From an uncultured Eubacteriales bacterium (GTDB lineage: Bacteria > Bacillota > Clostridia > Oscillospirales > Butyricicoccaceae), in the NCBI GenBank assembly GCA_934395135.1, contig CAKRRK010000002.1, forward strand, positions 62,001 through 126,000: a stretch of DNA of 64,000 nt, read 5' to 3'. The notes under the pieces are model-generated. The model did no database searches, was not told where the DNA came from, and saw nothing but the letters and a program-made list of their open reading frames with translations. Below are positions 54,981-62,668 of the stretch, in pieces; position 1 is the first letter of the stretch, and each line of letters opens with the position of its first letter. Made by a program: the position numbers and the translations under genes.

Positions 54981-56249
54981 AATCCAAAACACCGCTACAG
55001 GCTCTGCCCGGAAAAGAAACGCCGCGGCGGCCGCCGCCGGAATCGTAAAAATCCACATAAAGCAGTTGTCTACAATGGCGGCGTATTTGGTGTCCCCGCC
55101 GCCGGCCACAATGCCACCCTCCACTGGGTATTCGTAGCAGGTGCCCACTGTCGTAACGCTGAGCACCGTTAAAAATTTTACGGCAAGACGGCGCGTCTCC
55201 TCTGACACCGCGTACATGCCGACAATCCGTTCTTTCATCAAAAACAACGCCAGGCCGGATAACACGCCAAGGCATACAAAAATCACCTGCAACGTGCGGG
55301 AATATTCCCGTATTTTATCCGTTCTCCCGCTGCCCACTGCTTTTCCTATTGTGACGGAAGAGGCGTTTGCGGCCGACATTCCTACTACCGCAAAGATCTG
55401 AAAAATAATCACGGCAATGCTGTTTGCCGCAATGGCCGTTCCGCTCATATGGCCCAGCACAGCGGTCTGCGCCCCCTGGGCAACGCCCCACAAGGCGCCG
55501 CAAACCATCGGCGGCGTGGCAGTTTTGATAAAATCCCGAAAATAGGTAACATCCAAGTTGACAAGATGCCGCAGCTTCATCCGCAGCTTGCGGTCGATCC
55601 GCAGGATATATACGGCAATGATCAAAAATTCTACGCCCCGGCTAATCAGTGTTGCAATTCCTGCTCCCACAATACCAAGCTCCGGCGCGCCAAGATTTCC
55701 AAAAATCAGACAATAGTTTAACACGCCGTTAATCGCAATGGTAGAAAGGGACATTATGGTTCCGATAAACGCCGTCTCCACGCTTTGCAGCGAATACATC
55801 AACACATTTGATACTGGAAAAATCAAATAGGTAACGCTCATAAGCCGAAGGTATTTTACCCCCTCCGCCACAATCGCCGCGTCGTTGGTGATGAGTCCCA
55901 GCACCGCCGAAGGAAACAGCAGCGTGACAACGCAAAACACAATGCCCACCGCCACGCCGAATTTCAATGCAACGGAAATAATCCTGCGAATGGGCGCAAC
56001 ATCGCCCTTGCCCCAGTATTGGGAACCAAGCACTACAACACCCAGGCCGATGCCTGCCACCAGCTGCTGCAAAATAAACTGGATCTGGTTCACCGTAGTC
56101 GCGCCGGACAGCGCCAGCTCGCTGTATGTGCCCAGCATAAAATTATCCACCATATTCACCATCAGCGCCGCCAGCGCCTGAAGGGAAATCACGACCAGCA
56201 GCGGAAAAAACGTTTTATAAAACGACCTGTCTGCTGTCATCACTTTCAT
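54852..56249 (-). CDS. MATE-family efflux transporter
   Basis: The 465-residue protein has 12 predicted helices in two related halves. MATE-like segments include VNMVDNFMLGTYSELALSGATTVNQIQF in the first half and GMSAANASSVTIGKAVGSGRTDKIREY in the second. Such transporters export cationic drugs or metabolites with Na+ or H+. It is divergent from an AraC regulator 120 bases away, which may control it. Confidence 0.92.
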   Translation of the reverse strand: MKVMTADRSFYKTFFPLLVVISLQALAALMVNMVDNFMLGTYSELALSGATTVNQIQFILQQLVAGIGLGVVVLGSQYWGKGDVAPIRRIISVALKFGVAVGIVFCVVTLLFPSAVLGLITNDAAIVAEGVKYLRLMSVTYLIFPVSNVLMYSLQSVETAFIGTIMSLSTIAINGVLNYCLIFGNLGAPELGIVGAGIATLISRGVEFLIIAVYILRIDRKLRMKLRHLVNLDVTYFRDFIKTATPPMVCGALWGVAQGAQTAVLGHMSGTAIAANSIAVIIFQIFAVVGMSAANASSVTIGKAVGSGRTDKIREYSRTLQVIFVCLGVLSGLALFLMKERIVGMYAVSEETRRLAVKFLTVLSVTTVGTCYEYPVEGGIVAGGGDTKYAAIVDNCFMWIFTIPAAAAAAFLFRAEPVAVFWILKLDQLLKCVPNFIYCNFRQHKWVRSLTKAPPKTMEKNGQLQ

Positions 56250-56369
56250 TTCATTTTCCCCCTTGCCATGTTTCTGGATTTTCTTTATAATTATACTATC
56301 AATTTATCGGTCATTTCTAGGTAAAAATTATCAAATAATAATAATATTCTATCACAGCGGAGGAATCTT

Positions 56370-57269
56370 ATGCCAACACCTTCCAATCCGGTTCCGGTGG
56401 ACGTCGCCCGGCGGTCTATCGAGCAATATGGCACCAGGGATTTTCCCTGCGCCATAATGAACGATACATTCTGTCCCGGCGGTGACGAGTCCCTTAACTG
56501 GCACTGGCATCCCCAATTGGAGTTTTCCGTCATACAGCAGGGCCGTTTCTGTTATACGGTCCGCAAGGAATCCTTTGACCTTTCTGCCGGCGAAGGCATT
56601 TTTGTCAATTCCAATTGCCTCCATGCCGGGCGCCTGCACCATGCGGCGCCAAATGCCGTAATGACATCGGTTATTTTCTCCCCCTCTTTTCTTGCAGCGC
56701 CGGACAGCGGCATCTATTATAAATATGTTTATCCCGCGCTTTCCAGCGGGGCTGCACTGCGGTTGTCCCATACCGTCCCATGGCAATCCCAAGTTCTCAC
56801 CGCACTGCAGGAGCTGTTCTCCCTCTCCGCCGTACAAACGGGCTATGAACTCCTTTGCCGCAGCCTGATTTCCTCCGCCTGGGTACAGATGATCACACAC
56901 CACAACTCTCTGCTTTCTGCCAGCGCCGCCAATCCTTCCTCTGCAAAAGAACAGCGGCTGAAAGATATGCTGTCCTTTCTCCGGGAACATTACGGCGAGT
57001 CCTTGTCTGTCGCCCAGATTGCCGGTGCCGCCAACATCAGTCCCAGCGAATGTTACCGCTGTTTTCAGACCATTGGCAAAACGCCTCTTGGCTGCCTGTT
57101 GGACATCCGGCTGGAGCAGGCCGCAGTCCTGCTCCGCACCTCCCGGCGTTCCATTTCACAGATCGCATATGCCTGCGGCTTTCCCAACGCCAGCTATTTC
57201 GACAAAAAATTTCGGGAAACCTATGGCTGTGTTCCAAAAGATTATCGAAAATGCGCACCCTCCTCTTGA
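56370..57269 (+). CDS. AraC-family transcriptional regulator with cupin domain
   Basis: The 299-residue protein has an N-terminal cupin sensor (about 35-105: HPQLEFSVIQQGRFCYTV, DLSAGEGIFVNSNCLHAG). The C-terminal AraC DNA-binding domain (about 195-295) has two helix-turn-helix units (SVAQIAGAANISPSECYRCF, SISQIAYACGFPNASYFDKKF). Binding of a small ligand to the cupin is typical. The divergent MATE gene is the likely target. Confidence 0.9.
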   Translation: MPTPSNPVPVDVARRSIEQYGTRDFPCAIMNDTFCPGGDESLNWHWHPQLEFSVIQQGRFCYTVRKESFDLSAGEGIFVNSNCLHAGRLHHAAPNAVMTSVIFSPSFLAAPDSGIYYKYVYPALSSGAALRLSHTVPWQSQVLTALQELFSLSAVQTGYELLCRSLISSAWVQMITHHNSLLSASAANPSSAKEQRLKDMLSFLREHYGESLSVAQIAGAANISPSECYRCFQTIGKTPLGCLLDIRLEQAAVLLRTSRRSISQIAYACGFPNASYFDKKFRETYGCVPKDYRKCAPSS

Positions 57270-57292
57270 GAACGCGGCTTCCCCGTTCACTA

Positions 57293-57330
57293 AAAAAGGA
57301 GACAGGCAGTCAACTGCCTGTCTCCTTTTT
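57293..57330. terminator. Bidirectional terminator between AraC gene and pfp
   Basis: An 18-bp stem (57293-57310 with 57313-57330, core GGAGACAGGCAGT) with A and T flanks lies between convergent genes. Confidence 0.85.
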
Positions 57331-57345
57331 CCTTTTAAAAAAATC

Positions 57346-58590
57346 TTATGCCTGTGCCTTCACTTTTTTGAGTTTTGCAAATACCGGCAGACCATCCTTG
57401 GTCGGGCGATCGCTTTCGCCGGAAACTAACGGAAGCGCATACTTTATAAAATCGTCTGTCAGACCGTTGCCTTCCGCATTGATCCATTCCTGCGGAATTT
57501 TCTTTTCTGTGTTGGCAACTTCAGACAAGGGGAACAGCTTAATGTTGCATACATAGTTACCGTCTGCATCATAGGAGCGTTCAAAGCCTACCATCTGGTC
57601 GGTAAGACCTGCGGTTGCGTTTTCCACCGCGGCCGCACCGGAAGCATAGGATTCCTCAATGTCTCTCTTGGAAGCGCAGTGTGCGGCGCATCTCTGAAGA
57701 AGGGACAGTTCAATGCCGCGAACTTTGCAGCCCAGTTCGTTCTTTACCGTGTCTGCCAGGATGGAAGCCAGGCCGCCCAGCTGTGCATGGCCAAAGCCGT
57801 CCGTTGCGGAGGTTTTTGCTTCGGACACGAAAGAGCCGTCGGCATAATGGATGCCTTCTGAAACAGCTACCAGGCAGTTGCCCTTTGCGTCATAAACCTT
57901 CTTTACGTCAGCAAGGAATTTCTTCATATCAAAATCTCTTTCCGGCAGATAAATAAGGTCCGGACCCTGACCCTGCGCGGAAGCAAGGGCAGCAGCGGCG
58001 GTCAGCCAGCCTGCGTGACGGCCCATGATTTCAACGATGCAAACCATACCGGTGTCATATACTCTTGCGTCATGATACAACTCCATGCAGGATGTCGCGA
58101 TGTATTTCGCGGCGGAAGCATAGCCCGGGCAGTGATCGGTGCCGAACAGATCGTTGTCAATGGTCTTCGGAATGCCCATTACACGGCACTCATAGCCAAC
58201 CTTCAGCATATATTTGGAAATCTTGTTGCAGGTATCCATAGAGTCGTTGCCGCCGTTATAGAAGAAATAACGAACGTCATACTTTTTGAAAATTTCAAGA
58301 ATTCTCTTATAATCGGTGTCATCCACGTCTGGATCCGCCAATTTATAGCGGCAGGAACCCAGTGCAGAAGAAGGGGTATAGCGAAGAAGTTCCAACTGCG
58401 CCGGATCTTCCTTGTCAATGTCCAACAGGTCATCGTTCAGCACGCCCTTAATGCCATGCGCTGCGCCCAGCACTCTTGTGATGGAGCCGGACTTTAATCC
58501 TGCCTGCATTGCGCCCAGTGCGCTTGCGTTGATCACCGATGTCGGGCCGCCGGACTGTCCAATGATGCAGGCGCCTTTTAATTCACTCAT
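57346..58590 (-). CDS. pfp: Pyrophosphate-dependent 6-phosphofructokinase
   Basis: The 414-residue enzyme phosphorylates fructose 6-phosphate. The GGNDSMDT motif (Asp at the position where ATP enzymes have Gly) and MGIPKTIDNDL (Lys) mark the PPi-dependent type. GRHAGWLTAAAALA and EGIHYADG are also visible. It gives reversible, PPi-driven glycolysis. AGGAGG precedes the ATG. It is divergent from fba across a 400-base region. Confidence 0.92.
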   Translation of the reverse strand: MSELKGACIIGQSGGPTSVINASALGAMQAGLKSGSITRVLGAAHGIKGVLNDDLLDIDKEDPAQLELLRYTPSSALGSCRYKLADPDVDDTDYKRILEIFKKYDVRYFFYNGGNDSMDTCNKISKYMLKVGYECRVMGIPKTIDNDLFGTDHCPGYASAAKYIATSCMELYHDARVYDTGMVCIVEIMGRHAGWLTAAAALASAQGQGPDLIYLPERDFDMKKFLADVKKVYDAKGNCLVAVSEGIHYADGSFVSEAKTSATDGFGHAQLGGLASILADTVKNELGCKVRGIELSLLQRCAAHCASKRDIEESYASGAAAVENATAGLTDQMVGFERSYDADGNYVCNIKLFPLSEVANTEKKIPQEWINAEGNGLTDDFIKYALPLVSGESDRPTKDGLPVFAKLKKVKAQA

Positions 58591-58660
58591 TTGAAAAACC
58601 TCCTGAAAATAAAAATATATTCATGCATAAATCGTTTCTGTGCATTCCTATCTATTATGA

Positions 58661-58689
58661 AATATACCACAAAACACCATAGAAATCAA
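58661..58689 (-). promoter_or_regulatory. Promoter of pfp
   Basis: Leftward TTGATT (58689-58684), 17 bases and TATATT (58666-58661), with TGG before the -10. Confidence 0.6.
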
Positions 58690-58908
58690 TTTTATTTCTA
58701 TCGCAGTGTCAATTTTTTCTGTTTTGAAAGGATACACACCCCTGTAGTAATTGTATTTTGTGGGTTTTATCCATAGCATTTTCTTTTTATCCGGCCTTTT
58801 TCCGGCAAATTTGGAAAAATCCCATTCAAAAACCAGATATTCTGATAAAATCCCCCTTCCGTATTCTTTTTTGGGCGGCAGTTATTTGGAAAATTTCTTG
58901 ATTTATGC

Positions 58909-58937
58909 TTGATTTTAACAGGTGTTGCTGATAGAAT
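58909..58937 (+). promoter_or_regulatory. Promoter of fba
   Basis: TTGATT (58909-58914), 17 bases and TAGAAT (58932-58937), 55 bases before the start codon. Confidence 0.6.
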
Positions 58938-58992
58938 TGAGGTGTATGAGTAAATAACGCAATCAAGCGTATTTTAGAAAGGAAGATGAATT

Positions 58993-59922
58993 ATGCCATT
59001 AGTTACTACTACGGAAATGTTTAAGAAGGCATATGACGGCGGCTACGCCATCGGTGCGTTCAATGTAAACAACATGGAAATCGTACAGGGTATCACAGAA
59101 GCTGCGAAGGAAGAAAATGCTCCTCTGATTCTCCAGGTTTCCAAGGGCGCCCGCGCTTATGCAAACCACACTTACCTTGTAAAGCTGGTAGAGGCCGCTC
59201 TCATCGAAACCGATCTGCCGATCGCTCTGCATCTTGACCATGGTGCCGATTTCGAAATCTGCAAGTCCTGCATCGACGGCGGTTTTTCCTCCGTTATGTA
59301 CGATGGTTCCCACCATCCGTTTGAAAAGAACATTGAAGAAACCAAAAAGGTGGTTGAGTATGCCCATGCCCACGGCGTTGTGGTGGAAGCGGAACTCGGC
59401 CAGCTCGCTGGCATTGAAGACGACGTAAACGTTGCCAACCATTCCTTCACGGATCCGGATCAGGTAGAAGAATTTGTTTCCAAGACCGGCGTTGACTCTC
59501 TTGCCATCGCCATCGGTACCTCCCATGGTGCATACAAATTCAAGCCAGGCCAGGATCCGAAACTGAGATTTGACATTCTGGACGAAGTTTCCAAGAGACT
59601 TCCGGGCTTCCCCATCGTTCTGCATGGTTCTTCTTCCGTTCCGCAGGAATTTGTTGCCAAGGTAAACCAGTACGGCGGCGCAATGCCAGACGCCATCGGC
59701 ATTCCGGAAGAGCAGCTCCGCAAGGCTGCACAGGGTGCTGTATGTAAAATCAACATTGACTCCGACCTCCGCCTTGCTATGACAGCTTCCATCCGTGAGC
59801 ATATGGCTCTGCATCCGGCAGATTTCGATCCGCGTCAGTATCTGAAGCCAGCTCGTCAGGCTATCAAGGACATGGTAAAGCACAAGCTCGTAAATGTTCT
59901 TGGCTGCAACGGCAAAGCTTAA
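58993..59922 (+). CDS. fba: Class II fructose-bisphosphate aldolase
   Basis: The 309-residue zinc enzyme has GAFNVNNMEIVQGI, LHLDHGADFEICKSCIDGGFSSVMYDGSHHPFEKN, EAELGQLAGIEDDV and AIGTSHGAYKF, and the HGSSSVPQE phosphate loop. It cleaves fructose 1,6-bisphosphate and so acts directly after the divergent pfp product. Codon usage is more biased than in neighbours, as expected for a highly expressed glycolytic gene. Confidence 0.96.
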   Translation: MPLVTTTEMFKKAYDGGYAIGAFNVNNMEIVQGITEAAKEENAPLILQVSKGARAYANHTYLVKLVEAALIETDLPIALHLDHGADFEICKSCIDGGFSSVMYDGSHHPFEKNIEETKKVVEYAHAHGVVVEAELGQLAGIEDDVNVANHSFTDPDQVEEFVSKTGVDSLAIAIGTSHGAYKFKPGQDPKLRFDILDEVSKRLPGFPIVLHGSSSVPQEFVAKVNQYGGAMPDAIGIPEEQLRKAAQGAVCKINIDSDLRLAMTASIREHMALHPADFDPRQYLKPARQAIKDMVKHKLVNVLGCNGKA

Positions 59923-59944
59923 GTTTTGCACACACAAACCAAGA

Positions 59945-59973
59945 AAAGCACCGACAAAAGTCGGTGCTTTTTT
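59945..59973 (+). terminator. Terminator of fba
   Basis: AAAGCACCGAC / GTCGGTGCTTT stem with a 4-base loop and T-run. Confidence 0.85.
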
Positions 59974-60064
59974 CTGTATCTTCCGGCCTTTCAGAATCCA
60001 CAATTTCACATTCCAAGACTGCCAGGCGGCCTCTCGGCCCACTCCCCGGCACGGTGCAGCCGCA

Positions 60065-60394
60065 TCAGGCCCGCAGCACGGAAAAACACAGCAGTCTTCC
60101 CGCCACGCCGCAAAGCGTACCGGTGACAATTCTTCGCAGATTTGTGCTTTCATAGGGCGTATACCGCTGCCGCAGGCTGTCCGCCAGCATCGGCAGCATC
60201 ATAGCCGCAAATAATACTCCGCTCCCTGGAAAAAATACAACGGTGCCCTGCGCGCATTCCAAATAAACGGTGGTCAGCACAACGCCCGTTGAAAATGCAG
60301 CGCAGCGCCAGCACAGAGGGAAACAAAACGACCCGATCTGCGGTGCCGTTTCCTTTCTGCCATTGCAGAACGGCTTTTTCCCAAAATCATTCAC
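60065..60394 (-). CDS. DUF2085-like membrane protein (divergent)
   Basis: The 109-residue protein has the DUF2085 layout: cysteines at the N-terminus (KKPFCNGRKE), SFCFPLCWRCAAFSTGVVLTT, a hydrophobic helix, then MLPMLADSLRQRYTPYESTN and LRRIVTGTLCGVAG. I chose GTG 60394 because it overlaps the stop of the upstream 23-residue peptide (GTGA). The frame is open further upstream, but that part runs through the peptide gene in another frame. Family function is unknown. Confidence 0.6.
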   Translation of the reverse strand: MNDFGKKPFCNGRKETAPQIGSFCFPLCWRCAAFSTGVVLTTVYLECAQGTVVFFPGSGVLFAAMMLPMLADSLRQRYTPYESTNLRRIVTGTLCGVAGRLLCFSVLRA

Positions 60395-60462
60395 TTGCGG
60401 ATTGCCTGACACAAAAATAGAGCCAACAAAATCAAAACCACCATGATTAAAATTCCTATCAT
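60391..60462 (-). CDS. 23-residue hydrophobic peptide
   Basis: ATG 60462 lies seven bases after AGGAGG, the best ribosome site in this stretch. The product (MIGILIMVVLILLALFLCQA plus a short basic end) is a single transmembrane helix. It is coupled to the DUF2085-like gene by a GTGA overlap. It may be a type-I-toxin-like peptide, a small membrane subunit or a leader; no family recognised. Confidence 0.5.
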   Translation of the reverse strand: MIGILIMVVLILLALFLCQAIRK

Positions 60463-60531
60463 ATCGCATCCTCCTGCCTTCTTCTTTTTTTACCCAATAA
60501 GGGCGTATTTTTGAGCTTATGCTTTTGTTTC

Positions 60532-60549
60532 TGCTACAATATTGTAGCA
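60532..60549. promoter_or_regulatory. Palindromic operator O1 with symmetric extended -10
   Basis: TGCTACAATATTGTAGCA is a perfect 18-base palindrome. Read either way it contains TGC-TACAAT, an extended -10 hexamer, so it can be promoter and operator for both divergent genes. Confidence 0.6.
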
Positions 60550-60564
60550 TATTCAACTCAATAA

Positions 60565-60582
60565 TGCAACAAAATAGTAGCA
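60565..60582. promoter_or_regulatory. Operator O2, imperfect copy of O1
   Basis: TGCAACAAAATAGTAGCA matches O1 at 15 of 18 positions; centres are 33 bases apart, about three helical turns. It lies between O1 and the XRE gene. Confidence 0.5.
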
Positions 60583-60606
60583 TTTCCTTGGAAGGGAGAT
60601 GTTGTT

Positions 60607-60840
60607 ATGTTTTTTCAACGATTGGAAGATTTACGGACGGATGCGGACAAGACACAGGAAGAAATCGCTGGTGTGCTCCATTGCAAACGAGAGGTTTACC
60701 GGCGCTATGAAAAAGGAATTTATGAAATTCCGGTCTGGGCGGCAATCCGATTGGCAAAGTATTACCACACCAGCACCGACTATCTTTTTGGTTTGACCAA
60801 TGTTCCAAACCCCTATCCCCCGGAAGACGGCAATGCCTAA
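60607..60840 (+). CDS. XRE-family transcriptional regulator
   Basis: The 77-residue protein is a single helix-turn-helix of the Cro/C1 type (MFFQRLEDLRTDADKTQEEI, LHCKREVYRRYEKGIYEIPV, YYHTSTDYLFGLT). Small XRE proteins of this kind repress their own and divergent promoters. The operators O1 and O2 lie just upstream. GAAGGGAG precedes the ATG. Confidence 0.85.
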   Translation: MFFQRLEDLRTDADKTQEEIAGVLHCKREVYRRYEKGIYEIPVWAAIRLAKYYHTSTDYLFGLTNVPNPYPPEDGNA

Positions 60841-60939
60841 AAGGATGTTTCCCCACAGGAAGCGTCGTCTCCCTTTTCCCGGCTAAATTTCCGGAAACGG
60901 CCAAAGGTTGCGGCTTTGACAAACGTATTCTATCACAAC

Positions 60940-60975
60940 AAAAACAGGACGAAAAAATTTTTCGTCCTGTTTTTT
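60940..60975. terminator. Bidirectional terminator between XRE gene and glnS
   Basis: AAAACAGGACGAAAAA / TTTTTCGTCCTGTTTT, 16-bp stem, between convergent genes. Confidence 0.85.
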
Positions 60976-60990
60976 CATATCTTTATCTCT

Positions 60991-62652
60991 TTATTTCCTT
61001 AATGTCTTTGCAAAACTGTCTTTCAGCGTCACAATGCGGTTAAAGCGGCTGCCTTCTCCGTCCTTTACAAAATATCCCATTCGAACAAACTGCATCCGCT
61101 GTCCTGCAGCCACCTCCTTTACCGACGGCTCCAGCTTGCATCCTGTCAGTTTCCGCAGAGAGTCCGGGTTCAAATAGTCCAGATAGTTTGCGCCCTCCGG
61201 CACGTCGTTGGTGTTCTCCAACGTAAACAGATTGTCATATAAATACAACTCCGCGTCCAGGGCATGCGAAGCAGACACCCAATGAATGGTTCCCCTGACC
61301 TTTCTTCCATCCGCCGGCATTCCATTGCCGGTGGCAAGGTCTGCGGTACAATGAATTTCGGTTACTTCCCCAGTTTCATCGGTTATTACCTCGTGGCATT
61401 TTACAAGATAAGCGCCCATCAGGCGCACTTCGCCCTCCGGCTTCAGGCGCTGGAACTTGGGCGGCGGCACCATGGCAAAGTCACTTTTCTCAATGTATAC
61501 TTCTTTGGTGAACGGCACATCCCTGCTTCCCGCGTTTTCGTCCTGGGGATTGTTTGGCACCGTAAAATATTCCGTCTTTTCCGCCGGATAATTGGTGATG
61601 ACCATCTTTATGGGTTCCGTTACCGCCATCTTCCGCAGCGCCGTCTGATTCAGCTCCTCCCGGATGCAATGCTCCAGCAATCGAATGTCTACCAGACTGT
61701 TCGCCTTTGCAATGCCTGCCCGCTTTACAAATTCCAAAATGGCACTCGGCGTATATCCCCGGCGGCGCAACGCGCACAGCGTAGGCATCCGCGGGTCATC
61801 CCAGCCCTCTACCCTGCCCGTTTCCACCAATTCCCGGAGATACCGCTTGCTCATCACCGTGTTGGTTACGTTGAGCCTTGCAAATTCCCGCTGCTTGGGA
61901 TGATGCGGCAACGGGCAATTGTCCACCACCCACTCATACAGCGGCCGATGGTTTTCAAATTCAATGGAGCAAAGGGAATGGGTAATGCCTTCCACGGCAT
62001 CCTGAATCGGATGCGCGAAGTCATACAGGGGATAAATGCACCACGCATCTCCCTGCCGGTGATGGTGCGTGTGCACAATCCGGTAAATCGCAGGATCCCG
62101 GAGATTTATGTTAGGCGACGCCATATCAATCTTCGCCCGAAGGGTTTTGGCCCCGTCAGGATACTGGTCGTTTTTCATGTCCTCAAACAGCCGCAGGTTT
62201 TCCGCAACGCTCCGGTTTCGGTATGGACTTTCCCGGCCAGGCTCCGTCAGCGTACCGCGGTAAGCGCGCATTTCCTCCGGCGTCAAATCGCATACATACG
62301 CCTTTCCCGCTTTGATCAGATGCACCGCGCAGTCATAGCAGATATCAAAATAATCCGAACCGTAATAAATGCCGCCGTTGGGTTCTTCTCCCGTGAGCCA
62401 TTTCACATCCTCTAAAATGGCCTGCACATATTCGTCGTCCTCCTTGACGGGATTGGTGTCGTCAAACCGCAGATTAAACAGTCCGTTGTATTTCTTGGCA
62501 ATGCTCCAGTTGATATAGATGGCCTTGGCGCTGCCAATGTGCAGATAGCCGTTGGGTTCCGGGGGAAACCGGGTATGGATCCTCTCGGCAAAGCCCTTTG
62601 CGATGTCATCGTCTATTATTTCATGCAGAAAATTGGAAGTGATTTCCGTCAT
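60991..62652 (-). CDS. glnS: Glutaminyl-tRNA synthetase
   Basis: The 553-residue class I synthetase has RFPPEPNGYLHIGSAKA (HIGH motif), DDTNPVKEDDEYV and TNTVMSKRYL (KMSKS-like), and the two-barrel C-terminal anticodon-binding domain. Direct Gln charging is not universal in Firmicutes, many of which use GatCAB. It lies 16 bases downstream of gltX, and the two form an operon. Confidence 0.95.
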   Translation of the reverse strand: MTEITSNFLHEIIDDDIAKGFAERIHTRFPPEPNGYLHIGSAKAIYINWSIAKKYNGLFNLRFDDTNPVKEDDEYVQAILEDVKWLTGEEPNGGIYYGSDYFDICYDCAVHLIKAGKAYVCDLTPEEMRAYRGTLTEPGRESPYRNRSVAENLRLFEDMKNDQYPDGAKTLRAKIDMASPNINLRDPAIYRIVHTHHHRQGDAWCIYPLYDFAHPIQDAVEGITHSLCSIEFENHRPLYEWVVDNCPLPHHPKQREFARLNVTNTVMSKRYLRELVETGRVEGWDDPRMPTLCALRRRGYTPSAILEFVKRAGIAKANSLVDIRLLEHCIREELNQTALRKMAVTEPIKMVITNYPAEKTEYFTVPNNPQDENAGSRDVPFTKEVYIEKSDFAMVPPPKFQRLKPEGEVRLMGAYLVKCHEVITDETGEVTEIHCTADLATGNGMPADGRKVRGTIHWVSASHALDAELYLYDNLFTLENTNDVPEGANYLDYLNPDSLRKLTGCKLEPSVKEVAAGQRMQFVRMGYFVKDGEGSRFNRIVTLKDSFAKTLRK

Positions 62653-62668
62653 TGTATCGTCCTCTTTT

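Larger units (their letters stand above)
58591..58992. other. Intergenic region between pfp and fba
   Basis: This 402-base AT-rich region holds the leftward pfp promoter (58661-58689) and the rightward fba promoter (58909-58937). I see no gene, riboswitch or repeat in the 220 bases between them. Confidence 0.5.

Noticed and set aside
60395..60583. Upstream extension of the DUF2085-like frame to 172 residues
   Set aside because: It crosses the operator palindromes and the hydrophobic peptide gene; the GTG overlap start is better placed.
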